A stretch of DNA of 64,000 nt from Casuarius casuarius (Eukaryota > Chordata > Aves > Casuariiformes > Casuariidae): contig PTFA01000042.1 in assembly GCA_003342895.1 (NCBI GenBank), positions 4,033,423-4,097,422 on the forward strand, given 5' to 3'. The stretch's first letter is position 1, and each line of letters opens with the position of its first letter. Both the position numbers and the translations under genes were made by a program. The notes beneath the pieces were generated by a model, which worked only from the letters and a program-made list of their open reading frames with translations, did no database searches and was not told the origin of the DNA. Of the stretch, positions 37,400 to 49,060 are shown in pieces.

Positions 37400-38442
37400 C
37401 TGAGGTGACAGGATCCGCCAATGACACATGAGGAACTTGGACCCAAGGCTTCCAGCCCAAATTTTCATCAGCTCACCCATGGTGCTTCACTAGACTTTCA
37501 CTTGGCATCTGAGGTTTACATAGCATTTGTTCTTTATTACAATATTTTTGTTGTGACTTTCCTTATCATTTGCAAGAGCAAGGTGTCTGGGGATGCCAGG
37601 TTTGTTGCATACTGCACAGACATTAAGTCACTGGAAATACCATCATATACGACTTCCTCAATATTTCAGTTCAATAATTTACAACCATTTGCTGCCTGGC
37701 CGTGATCACAGTGTTGTGTCTTTGCATTCATTTTGCTTCCTTGCCTTTCTGACCATACTGGTCTTAATTGCTTCATGCAACAGTCATCAGGGAACTCTTA
37801 CAGTTTAAACTCTTGTTTGATTAATAGTATTATGGCATCTGTGCTATTCCTTGTGTTCAGTTTATTAGGGGAAAAGGGTCTGTCTGAGCCTAGCTTACCC
37901 AAATACTGTAAAAAAACTGCAAAACTGAATTGGTATGATGCATTGGCTTGTTATCTCCACAGCCACTGTGGTGATATCTTCCACTGCAAACCAGTCAAAT
38001 CGGATCTCCAAGACATTTTCCCAGGTAGAGGTGGGAATATGGTGCTGCCACACTTCTAGAAGAGTGCTGGAGAAACTGATGAATCCCTATGTGCAAATCT
38101 CTCGTGGCTTTCTTCACCAGCTATTGGGCTGATGCTGGGTGTTTCTTCCGGTGCATTTGCCCCAGAGGAAAGGATGAGCTATGAAAGAAGTTCACAAATT
38201 CTGTCCTCCCACTTAGGAAGTGTCCAGGGAGGGAATCGGGGTGAGCAATTTAAGACCTGCCTGCACCAAAAGCCATTGAACAAGATGGATTTTTTTAAAT
38301 CAATTTGACATCGGAGCTACTTGTCTCTCCCTAGGATGGCTATTAAAGAGGGCTTCTGTGTGGCAATATCCAGGCTTTGTTTTTACATGTATTTTTTGAC
38401 CTTAACAGGTAATTTTTATGAGTCCGTTTCTCAAAGTTTCTT

Positions 38443-38490
38443 TGGACCAGATTCTCTGCTGTTATTCCAGGTGCACTTCACTGGTACCCA
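38443..38490 (+). repeat. SINE-like fragment, CAGATTCTCTGCTG family
   Basis: GGACCAGATTCTCTGCTG followed by TTCCAGGTGCACTTCACTGG resembles the widespread sauropsid repeat that reads GGCCAGATTCT..., then a TTACACC-GTAAATC-like middle and CTTCACTGA. The 14-base core is identical to 26297-26310. The name is not certain. Confidence 0.4.
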
Positions 38491-38621
38491 AAGCATACAA
38501 ATAATGTGGAAGATAAGAGAGGCAGGCCCATGGTTCATCCATTTCCTAAAGAGTGTTCAGCAGAACATATTCTTTATGGTCCATGATAGTCCTGCGTTTC
38601 AGCCACAGCAGAGCTGCAGGT

Positions 38622-38659
38622 ACTTAAGCAAACCCTCTTTACCTAAGCAAACGCCCTTT
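38622..38659 (+). repeat. 19-bp tandem duplication
   Basis: ACTTAAGCAAACCCTCTTT is followed directly by ACCTAAGCAAACGCCCTTT, 16 of 19 bases identical. It is a local duplication with no visible function. Confidence 0.75.
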
Positions 38660-39043
38660 ACTAAAGGTAGGGTCCTTAGACCTCCTGGTCGTAGCTAACC
38701 GAGTTTGTTGTTGCAGACCCAGTTTCAATGAGCTTACTTTGTTTCATGCTCTAGACACACCAGTTTGGGCATTTATTACAAGTTTCAAACAGTACAGGCT
38801 CTGAGGAGATCTTGGTGCAAAAGACTGCTCAGAGAAGTCTGTTACAGCTGACATTTTATTCATGACACTAGTCATGGCCCAAACGATATAGTTTATTATA
38901 ATATAATTCATAGGCGGAATCTTGAAGTATCGATAAGTAGCTTGTTTTGCTATCGTTTGACCTGATGGATTAGCCAATGAGTATGACAACCCTCACATAT
39001 TCGCTATCAGAATTGAAAAGATTGCCCTAATCAGAAAGCACAC

Positions 39044-39185
39044 CTGGAAATAAAAGTGCTGAAGCACTGAGAGAACAAACACACTGTCTTCTGGAGGTCA
39101 TTTATGGCAGTATCAGTGTTTTGCAAGGGACGCTTGAAAGGAAGATGTTCCAATGCTGCAAGTCTGCAGGCTTTTCTATGGTAAC
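39044..39185 (-). CDS. Possible internal coding exon, unidentified
   Basis: On the minus strand, AATTTCTGTTGCAG is a good acceptor. The segment is open through 142 bases and ends TTTCCAG before GTGTGC. It enters in phase 1 and leaves in phase 2. The peptide begins YHRKACRLAALEHLPFKRPL and continues hydrophilic through NTDTAINDLQKT, then cysteine-rich. Its phase fits the candidate at 37256-37399. I do not recognise a domain. The last third reads less like protein, so an earlier donor or a noncoding exon is possible. Confidence 0.25.
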
Positions 39186-41351
39186 CTGCAACAGAAATTG
39201 GTACAGGGTAATGAAATATTTGCACATCTTTGATTGCTGAATGATAGAATTATGTTCTATGAACTGTGTAAATCCAGCAGGATTAGATAATGCTGTGGAA
39301 ACTGGCGAGCTTGCAGAACAGAGATGCCATCTGGTGGAAGCAGCAACCAGGCTACTGCATTTGTCTGCAGAAGGAGATGGCCTGGCACCTCACACGGTGT
39401 TTCAGACGCCATCCCCATTTCATGGGAGTCAGGAACCATGTGCACTAATCTTGTGTGGTATGCATTCCTGGGACCAGGGACACACAGTGACACCAGATTA
39501 GGTCCCCAAGCATCAGAGCATTTAATAATGAGTAACAGAAGTGACTTTTGTTTTCCTTAACTCCTGAACTTGGCTGCTGACTGTTGCACTGCTGCAACTG
39601 AAGTCATACTCAGGGTAATTTAAATTTGGGACATGAAGGGCAATCCTGTTATCTGAAGTCCCAGGGAAGTGTCTTATCTCAGATACAGCTAGTTCATTCC
39701 CTCCTTCCCTCTCCTGCTTTGTCCCTCTGGGCAGATAAACAAATGAAGCAGGTTCAGCAGGAAGAGTGAAAGAGTCTTCACCACAGAAGAGCCCATTTTC
39801 TCAGAAAAAGTGTGAGACTGAATATGTCTATACCATGAAATAGAGTGAAATATGGAGAATTTCAGCCTGGCACCAGTATCTCAATGTGGCACTTCACTAG
39901 CAACTGGTAGGCATACCGCCTGATCTTAGCACTACCTTGTTGGCCCCTGCTCTCTTCCTATCATGAATGAAAAGCAGCAGTTTGAACCTGTGGCTTCCAC
40001 ACTGTTAGGCGATGGCCTGAAGGTGGGGCATGACGAGAGAAGGGAGAAAGTAAGATAAGAAAGGGTCTTGTGAAGAGCAGCTGAACCCTGCTTTGAGTGG
40101 ATACCCCTAAAAGCCAAATGTTGAAACAAAAAGTTTGAGGACTTCCAATATCTTTCATCAAAAGAAACTCTTAATTCCTACAGTGCACTAGGAGATTTTG
40201 CTGCCTCTGACTTAATTCCTTTAACAGTTCTCACTTGATCAAATTTATTCTTTTTTTAGCAAAGCATTAGACTAAATTAAGTCCCATATAATGAAATAAG
40301 TGCTGGGGATAGAGCTGCTTACCTATGTTGCACTGATCAGTGTGTGGAAATATGGGTGGCAGAGGTATGGGAGGGTGAGCGTGCAGAAGCTGCTGGAGTG
40401 GCTCTAGAGCTGAGACAAAGTGCTCTGGAGTTCAGCTGTTCCTTAAACAACCTCCAGCTCCAGATCAGGCTCAGAGAGACTGTTTCATCAACTGCAGTTT
40501 AGAGCAACCCAGGGGTGCTCTGAATTACTCTAGGGACCTTGCCAGTGTCCTGGAGGTCCAAGATCTGAGAGCTAGTCTTGCGAACAGGACTGTTTCCATG
40601 TGATTCTTGACCATTAAAGAGGTTAGCTTCTTACATCAAAAGGCTACAGCAAGGCTCATTGAGTCAGGAGACACTAAAGGCTTTGAAGATACAGAGCACT
40701 ATGTATGTACTTAGTCTTTATTCAAAATCCACGACTGTGAATGAAGGGATTATAAAATCATTAAAACTTCCTGATGAAATCAGGAAGAGACATGAGTTGT
40801 TAGCTCCTGAGATCACTTTGCAGATATATAATTCAAAAGTGAAAAACATTGCTCAGACATTCAGCCAGTTTCATTTTTCTTTCCTTTCCCCTGTTGCTGC
40901 TCTCTCCTTCATCTATAAATAGCTACTCGAGTGCCTGGTCCCAAAGCAGTGATAGAGCAGCTCTTCTTATTGTCAGCAGAGCCTGATCATTTTTTCTGCC
41001 AAGAGCTTAAATGTGCTGACTTGGGTTGCAGAAAGATGTGGATGTGGGGGAACTGGCCTCGCTCTGCTGTATTGCACAGGAGGCAGTTCTCCAAGCTCCT
41101 TGTGCTGGGAACAAGGGTCCTGGGTGACCTCTTCTGTGAGGGCATTGTACTGGAAACTGTCCTCTCAGAAGGAATCTGTCTTTCCATGCTCTATAGGGGA
41201 GGCCTCTGTACCAAAGACAGAGCTATGGATCCCACCATGGGGGAATCAGAAACTAAAAATTAGACATTTCATGTCTTCAGGATGGCTAAGCTTCATGTAG
41301 GGCCTAGCCCTTACTTTCTTATGGTGATCAAGTCCCTTATTATCCTTGCAG
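39186..41351. other. Unique DNA with one old repeat copy
   Basis: 40380-40570 contains an old dispersed repeat on the minus strand (40490-40513 matches 26391-26413 inverted). Overlapping frames on both strands near 39241-39560 and 40931-41300 show no domains. Nothing else is recognised. Confidence 0.35.
40380..40570 (-). repeat. Old interspersed repeat, second copy
   Basis: The reverse complement of 40490-40513 reads CCTGGGTTGCTCTAAACTG, close to CCTGGGGATTGCTCTAACTG at 26391-26410. Flanking CTCTGGAGTTCAGCTG words also recall the CTGGAGCTCAGCTGG of the other copy. Exact boundaries are not visible. Confidence 0.4.
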
Positions 41352-41485
41352 CTGCATATATGTTGCTGATGGAGAAGCTCCCCAGCTTCTTCAAGTGCTG
41401 TCTATCCAGAGGAAATTTTTCTAAAAACCACCCACTGCTGCTCACAGGAGAACAGCTCCACTGTATTAAACCTGTAGTTCCTAAG
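41352..41485 (+). CDS. Possible exon with near-ideal splice sites
   Basis: TTATTATCCTTGCAG immediately precedes, and AAG/GTAAGT ends, a 134-base segment with no stop in one frame. It would enter in phase 1 and leave in phase 0, with peptide AYMLLMEKLPSFFKCCLSRG followed by NFSKNHPLLLTGEQLHCIKP. No domain is recognised. The splice sites are the best pair I found on either strand, but such pairs arise by chance in long noncoding DNA. A noncoding RNA exon is an equal alternative. It lies on the opposite strand to the other candidates. Confidence 0.25.
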
Positions 41486-44400
41486 GTAAGTGACTGCTGC
41501 CTCCATCGCTGCAGTAAAGAGAGCTGATGTTTCATGTGGTGCTCAAACATCTGAAGAGCATGAATAAAATGTCCCATTGCATGAGAGGGTGGCAGCAGCC
41601 AATGGTCTGTTTGCTTTGTCATCTCCCATAGCTGAGCCTACGTTAGCAATGGTGCAAGTGAAACTCCAGAAACCAGCTGCACCACAAAATGACGTGTTGC
41701 TGACATGGGTTGTCAGCAGCTGGCTTCCCCTGTTTTCCCTGCAGTTGGCATTGAAGAATTGTTGAACTATTAGTATAAGAGGGACTTAAAAGTATTAAGG
41801 TCACTAAACACTGTTCCACTAGGCAAGCTTTCTGCAGTAGTGGTGAAAATTATTTTTGTCCCATAGACTCAAGCAACCAAGTCACTGTCCACACCAATTG
41901 AAAAGAAAATGGTGGGGAGATATTCAAAGTGGGGGAAAAGGAGGGATTTCTGATGCTGACATCTTTGTCAGTAGCAAGTTTTTGTTTCCAAAAGCAGATA
42001 GACCTATATGTTTTTTAACCAGTTCTCATGAAAGAGCTTTGTTTTGCTCAGTGCCTGCCGTGGTTTGCTCTGCAGCAATCTCCTTCTGTGTGAGAGATGT
42101 TATTTATACTTTGCTCTTTGCCTGGGCAGCAGCGACTACTTCTTGCAGCTTGCTTTGTTCTCTTTTGCAATAGCAAAGCTTTTCTTTATTCCTTCTGTGG
42201 CTATTGCTTCTGGTTTTTCTTCTTCCTTCTCTGCTGAAGCTGAACCAATACTTGGCCTGGCCATAAACTTGCCAGATGTTTTTCAGGTCATTTAGTCCAG
42301 AACTGGTCATTAACACTTTGTGTGCAGAGGGGAAAAATCACAAGGCAAAAGAAACTTTTGTTTTTTTTCTCCTCTCTAGAAGCTTTAGTGCGTAAACACA
42401 TGGAGGCCCTTGCAGTATTGTTCTTGTTATCATTGCTCCAAAAAAGTAGCAATTAAGCCTGAGCTCATGAAAAAAAACCTCAGTTTGCAAAATGACTGCA
42501 AAACCAAAACACTCTGCAACCTAAGTCATGAGTATGATTCTGTCCAGTATGTCCAGCTAGGTCAATAATTAGGTGGAAGACCTGCCATGAACATTGCTTG
42601 AGTCCTCAGCGAAAGACCCTTAGCAGGAGCAAAGTAGTAGACCCTCAGACTACAAAGTAGTAGTAATTGTAACAATACACCTAAGACACTTGCGAATTTT
42701 CTGTCAAAAAAGACTACACTGAACCAGAAGCTGCACATGGATGCTGAAATTTTCATGAACCTGGCAGTTTTCGGCACCAGCTGCTTTGCTTCATGAATCT
42801 GCTCCAGTCACACTGTGCTCCATGGTAATGCAGGCATACACTAGCAGTCTTTACCAATCGATGCCCCATACATTCTTCCACCTGCTGCTGATTAGCTGAG
42901 GCCTGTTTTACAGCCACTTTTGTGGCTTAGATAAAGTTCAAAACTACCAAATTCTTTTGGTCAGTCATAGAGCTTGCTCTTATAACTTGCCATTGAAGCT
43001 TTCTCCTAGTGGTGAACAATGCTCTCTATGCACTTGGAGTAGATAGATAATCTTACTTTACTTCATTTGCTTTGATATAAATAACCTTTCATCTCTGACA
43101 ACAGCTCTGCCAGTGGATGCAACAGCAATTCAGATCCTGCCAGCTCTGGAGTAGCAAGCAAAATAGCAGCTGGATGGTGTGCATAATATTTTCATCCTCA
43201 GTCTGCTCCATGTACATAAATAAGCTGGGAAGAAAACACAATAAATAGATTTTATTTGTCAGATAGAAAAGCAATTTGTAATGAGCAGGAATATAAGACT
43301 TCATTGAAAACCACTATATGGTTTGTTCTGCTTACTTCAGGTTTGTTAACAGCATTATCAGAGCACTGTCCCCAAATGATGTTGGCATCAAAGCTGTGTT
43401 TTGTTTCACACAACAAAGAAATAAAAATTGTTTCTTTAAAACTGGACTCTATTGCCTGCAAATGTGTGTGTGGCTGATGGAATCTGCTGATTCTTTAGCT
43501 GTTGCCTCTGGTTAGACCCTGGTGGTCCTTGCTGGCCTGGGTGTGACTACACAGCTGTAATCCAAGGCAGAAAGAAACAGTGCTAGTCCCTCATTTGTAC
43601 TATGGCAATTTTTCATACCTCTGTTTCACGTATCTCTGTACAAAGACACTGAACTGCATTGCCATGGGCTGGGATTCAGCTGGGACACTTCAGGGCCATA
43701 TCCTGGCCTCAGTCATGCTGCAATGAGAAATAAGCTTTCTGGGAGTTACTGTCTCACCACGGGACTTGCAAATTGTCCTGATGGTACTTCTATATCCTTT
43801 CTGATTACTGAAGGGTGTATTTGTGCATAAAAGATACGGATTATGTGTATGTTTATGTGTTTTCTTTCATGAGAGGTTCTTAAGAGGGGACACAAGGAAT
43901 AACATTGTCCATCAGCTACCAGGTAATGGAGAATGAGGGAGCATTTATGGAATCATCAGGTTCTTCAGCCTTCCTATGATTTGACTAAAAAGGTAAGAAA
44001 AGAAAGCTGTTTTAATAGAATTCAGGTCTTTCAGCCCCCAACAAGACTTTTAGGCCTGCTATAGAAAGGTGAATCAGTGGCTTTTAGAATAAAAATAATA
44101 GGAATAACTTAATTCATCTGACTAGCCAGCATCTTGCTCTGACTCCTGCTAGACAGCAGATGCAAGGAGTAGGACATTAGGAAGTCCAAATGCTGCTTTC
44201 ATTTCCCTGTTCTGCATAGACTGTGTCATTTTTGACACCATTTACCATTTCAAAAATGGAATAGTAGCACTTTAAGAGCCTCCTCTCACCAGAAGTCCTC
44301 AGGAGCCATAGCCCTGTAGCTGCTGAAAAGAATTTCTCTGGATTCTGCCCAGTGGTTGAAGTTATTAATAAAGCCTCACTTCCGTATGTATATTTCCATG

Positions 44401-45046
44401 CTGAATTATAAGTCTTTCATCATAAAATATGCCACCCTTTTTCTGTCATTGCCTAGAAGTCTGCCCCTGATAAGAGGACCAGTAGACTCCTGGTTTTGTT
44501 GTTCCAGGGCTTGTTCCAAATTCCAGTAAACCAATGGATATTTGAGCTGGGAACCATACATCCGGGAGCACAGCAGACCCAGGTAGTTAATTATTCTGTC
44601 CCTGTTGGGTAGCGAGGAGGGAGAGCCATTTTAAATACAACGTAGCTATTACAGCCTGGTAGCTCTTACAGCGTGGATGGCCTGCTAGCCAGTTTTGCAA
44701 ATCTCAGAGGAAAATAAATTGGAAGCTCCTAAGGTGAGTTGGGTATATCTCTGTCTGTCTTTATCTGTAGTGAAGTGTCACATAGTTTCAGTGTGCTGCA
44801 GCATGTAAAACTCATTTCCAGTTACAACAGGCTTTAACCAGAATCCCATCTTTCCTGTGAAGAATAAACCATTGAAGGGAAATTCTACTAGATGTTCAAG
44901 CTAAAAAAAGAGGCAGAAAACAATCCTCTCGAAGACAGTTCGAGTATCGCTCTTTCTATATATTTATCTCTTCTTAAAATCCCTTCTGAAACATCAAATT
45001 TGTGGGGTGTATTTTATTTAGATTGCTAACCATGCCTTTTTACAGA
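41486..45046. other. Unique DNA, one faint MIR piece
   Basis: The segment just after the exon-like stretch (41630-41765) is open but does not continue the upstream phase. A MIR-like box lies at 43606-43652. Small duplicated AAAGTAGTAG words lie near 42632-42665. No convincing gene is seen. Confidence 0.35.
43606..43652 (+). mobile_element. Possible MIR fragment
   Basis: CATACCTCTGTTTCACG then TATCTCTGTACAAAG follow the MIR CCTCAGTTTCCCCATCTGTAAAATG box with about one-quarter changes. Only this box is convincing, so it is a weak call. Confidence 0.35.
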
Positions 45047-45341
45047 GGCTACATCTATACTAATAAATTAAACAGTGCCAGGAAGCATTCTCAACTGCTG
45101 TATATTCATCTCCTATACAGTAAAAATTTAGAGCCTTCCCTAATATGGCTTTGGTCTGGGCCAACAAGGATGCTCCCAAACTTCTCTCGGTCTCTGTTTG
45201 GGAGTTAGCATGTCCTACGGGCAAGTTCTAATAAATAGTTTGCATGCAGCCATGATGTTTGTTAGGCTGCAAGCTGATTAGTATGGATGTGTCCATACGA
45301 ATAGTCCAGGGCACTTTTAATTTACCAGTATAGATGTAGCC
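45047..45341 (+). mobile_element. Non-autonomous DNA transposon (MITE) with 33-bp TIRs
   Basis: The left end, 45047-45079, begins GGCTACATCTATACT. The right end, 45310-45341, is its inverted copy, ending AGTATAGATGTAGCC. Over 33 bases the arms differ by two substitutions and a one-base gap, far beyond chance. The 230-base interior has no reading frame for a transposase. It contains a perfect internal hairpin, CTCCCAAAC (45173-45181) with GTTTGGGAG (45196-45204). Ends reading CAGAG or CACTCTGG just outside the TIR suggest the element may start a few bases earlier, as in hAT elements, but I could not settle the target-site duplication. Its family name is unknown to me. Confidence 0.8.
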
Positions 45342-48300
45342 AGAGTGTTTTGCATATACATCTGGTCACTTTCTGGTAATGAGGGCAGTTTGGTTGTTAC
45401 CTTAAAACTCCACATTTGCTACCAAATAATGACAATTTCTGAACAAACTTGCTCTATTTAGAAGTGTACACACCATTTGGATCAACACATGAAGGAGAAG
45501 TGGCTTGAGTATGATGAGGTTAGCATTGGGCTAGCTTCTCTGCAGCCTTGTCTTTTGTAGTTGCTTAATCTAGTCCATTTTGATACAAAGCAGGAATGTG
45601 ACACTAACAGATTTTAGGGTAGACAACTATACCTTAAAAAAAATGGAACAGAGGAACAGAGCAATGATGGATCTGAATTGGGAACTATCTTCCTGCTTAA
45701 AACTCAGACCTTCCCTTCACACTAATTCACAAAACATCTTCATGCATTTGGGCTTCTTAGAGAGCAGAGGCTGCCTGGTGCGACTTTGATCTTGGCTGAC
45801 CACATACAAACGCAGACCTTACTAAATCTAAACATCTTTTCTTCCCAATATATCTCACTTTTTTTTTTTCTCCCATAGACCCCTAGTTCCCTGGGCAATG
45901 GAAACCAAAAGTAAGATCAAACTGGACTGAGCCATTCCTAGCACATAGCTTGTGCTGTCTTTGACTGCCCTGCGTATGAAGGCATGCCTACCATCTCACG
46001 GGATCAAGCCTTTAAGATGGGAACTTGGCAAGATACTGGCTTCTCTGGGCTTGCTGTAGTGCTTGGGCCAGACTGAGGCCTACTGTATGGGTCTTGAAAA
46101 CATGGACCTCTACAGTATAATGTACTTCAGTCAGCTGCACAGCTTTTTAATGTAGACTGAAAATAAAAGAGTATTCAGGAGATTATAACACTTGTTTGCA
46201 AATCCACAGCAAATCTATCAGAGCTTTCATCCAAAAGCTTATGGGATTAACATCAATTACTGGAGAAATAATGAATAAGCAGGAAATAAGAGACAGTCCC
46301 ATTACTCAGACAGAAATAATCTGTTAGCAATACAAACTGGATCTGGAAGCAGCATCACAAATATGCTGGACCAGATCATTAGATTAGAGATGGTTCTTTA
46401 CAGAGCAATGCAGGAGGCTAAATATTGAATGGTCCTGTTTACAGTCCTCTCTCCAGAAGTTTATGATGTGTTTTGGAGTGATACGGATTATTCTTACACT
46501 TAGAACAACATACAACAGAATGGTGGATTGCTAGCAGGCAGTGTTTCACCTTAGGTAAAAACATTTTCTAATTCAGAGCAGCAGGATTAACATTCTTTTA
46601 AGAGATGTAATCAGCTTGTCTTTATGAGTCGTGGGCTTTGTCTGTCCCCTTCCTTACTTCTCTCATACAAGGGAGAATATAGGAGTTATCTCTCTTTGTC
46701 TGTCTTATGTTGGAGTTTCCCAGAATGCTTTCTAAATGCAAAGACCTTCTTGTTATGCATTGACACTTACTCTTTCATTGTATTTTTGAAAACCACTAAC
46801 AATCTCTAGGTAGAATTTGAAGCAGGTTCCTTCCCACCTAACCTTTGTCAATCAGTAGTTAAACGTCTAGACTAGGCTCATAACCTCATGCTGAAGTAGA
46901 TGTCTAAAATAGGTGGAGTGGATTGCCTTCTGGAGTTCCCTGTCTGCATTACCTCTGGAGAGAGCAAAGATTACTAGCTTACACAGTGAGCTGGATATTT
47001 TAGGTGAGAGGGATCCCACCCAGGTATGGATGGTGAAGGAGGATTGCTAGCTCTTGTTGCCTTTACCTTGTTAGGATGGCGACACATCTCCGTGCTCCGG
47101 CTGTCCGAAATGTCTGTGGAAAGCCATCTGGTCTTCAGAAATAGCCAGCACCTGTGCTTCACTCTGTAAACGAAGACGTGATGCTCAGACCCTTTGAAAA
47201 GTAGGCATACGATGAGCTGAATTCTGCTTTTCAGTCTAGGTTCCTGGCATGTCAGCCCAAAGGTGAGCTTGAGAAGAAAGGAGATCATAAAAACAAGCAG
47301 ACACTTCAGAAATGCTGGCCTTAGTCTCTCTCTGTTCTCTTCATCTACATTTGCCCGGTAGCTGGCAATTGGAGTTTGTCAGGTATTTTGAAATCCTGAA
47401 TATGCATGTTATAGCCAAGCAGTTTCATCTTCATTCTCATAATCTTCGGATTTCTATTAATTGTCTTCCTGCCTGTCTGTTACACCTGACACCTATAACA
47501 TGCTGTCTCAAGTGTTGGCAAATATACTCACTAGGTTATCTGTTTCAAAGCGGCAAACTGTCTTGTTTGCAGCTGATGCACCTCATGCAAAATATATTGT
47601 TTTAGTCTTAGTATCATGGGATATAATCAGGAGTTGATCTAGGAGGAGATTTAGCATGGTTAGAGCAGTGTTTGTTGGGCAGGGAGTGAGAGTGTCCAGA
47701 TTCTTTACTGCTGGCTTAGATCAAGTGGCCAAGGTCCTATATTAAAAGAAACGAGCCCAACGTGTTAATGTAATGGATCAATCCATCATTGAATTGCTTC
47801 TTGGAGGGAAGGTTTGGGTTTTTCATGAGATAATAGTGAGCTTGACAACAGCAGGATGATTCTGAGTGTCTTGAGGCTTGTATTTGGCCGCCCTGACACT
47901 TGAGAGCCAGGATTTGGGATCAGGCATATCTTTGTGTGTCCATATCTTTATTTTTATATGTGCGGTCATATAGGTAAGATACAGGAATCTGATTCTTTCC
48001 AGGTGAACATGAGGTGGAATAGGAATCTTCTTCATTTTTGGAATTTGTTTGAAAAAAAAAAGTGAAATTAAAATGCATGCATTTAGGTAGAAACCACCAT
48101 GAGCATAGATGAATCAAGTTAATAATCCAAAGTGTGCACATAGAGCCTGCCAGGACATTCCCACTGGTCCTTCCTATTTCAGTGGTCCCCAATCTCTTCC
48201 TTGGTTCTGCCATCTCCAGATCAGGACATCCCTAACAAGTCAAATGAGTGCAAGCAACCCCTGGGATATGTGAGGACAGTATTTTCCACACACCACTGTT

Positions 48301-48540
48301 TAAATTGTGAACTCAAATAGATTCCAAGGGTTTTTTTGGCTGTATAAGTCCCCAGCAGTTTAGACACATACAGTCTGTCACATACAGCCTGAACTCCTTC
48401 ATCTGCAAAAATCTGAAGGAAATGTAACATCTCAATGCTCTCTGCTTCCAATAGTCTCGAAAAAGCATAACTTTTATTGAGGAATTTCAAGACTTTTGTT
48501 CCTGGCCATAACCTGCAGCTATGATCCAGTGAAAACGAAA
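45342..48540. other. Unique DNA, no gene recognised
   Basis: Short frames only. A T-rich run lies near 45859. The segment 45650-45700 (GATCTGAATTGGGAACT) could be a worn SINE. Minus-strand frames at 46974-47288, 47920-48213 and 48221-48490 show no domains or clear splice-site pairs. Confidence 0.35.
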
Positions 48541-49060
48541 ATGAAGAGAATTTCTTTTTTTAAACTGATTGTAAAGATCATCAGTCTATGAAAATAGCTT
48601 CCAACAGTAAGTTACTGTGATTGATTTCTGGCAATGAAAGTTTGATTTCTTTATATGTTTATTTTTTAATACCTGAGAAAGCCAACTTTCACAAAAGGTC
48701 TCAATGTGTAGTAGATGTGTTATCCATTTCTAAAAACAAATTGCTTAGTGTTTGACTTTGAAATCAAGAAATTATTATACAGCAGCACAGCCTCACTGAT
48801 CAGTCTAGATTTGCCTTAAAAGCAGCATTTAAAATAGTGAAATAGCCTACTGGTTTTCCAATGAATTATTTGCACTTCTTTAAACAATGGAGAAGACAAA
48901 GTGGAAACTTTAAATAATAGATATTAGTCTTTGTCTTTCTGTCTAAAGGTGAAATTATTACCCTGAGTTTTTGCTATCCAGGCTATGATTTAGCAAGTTT
49001 TTTAAGCATGTTGCTAAAGTTTAAGTATGCACTAAATAGTTTACTGTCTGAAGTCCTGAC
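48541..49060. other. AT-rich repeat-free block, possible conserved noncoding element
   Basis: About 500 bases of complex, AT-rich sequence contain no repeat, low complexity or open frame, and many TAAT/ATTA and TTTGAT words. This is the texture of vertebrate enhancers, though conservation cannot be judged here. Confidence 0.25.

Larger units (their letters stand above)
37400..39043. other. Unique DNA with small repeats
   Basis: A SINE-like word lies at 38448-38490 and a 19-bp tandem duplication at 38622-38659. The minus-strand frame at 38744-38989 carries several CpG (ATCGATAAG, GCTATCG), but its translation shows no family I recognise. No other feature is seen. Confidence 0.35.

Noticed and set aside
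38744..38989. Possible mitochondrial insertion (minus strand, wording like CATTGGCTAATCCATCAGG)
   Set aside because: The resemblance to mitochondrial protein genes does not extend; the translation matches no mitochondrial protein I know in either code.
41577..41765. Continuation exon after the exon-like segment at 41352-41485
   Set aside because: The acceptor-adjacent frame does not match the phase 0 end of the upstream segment; the phase-compatible frame hits a stop within five codons.
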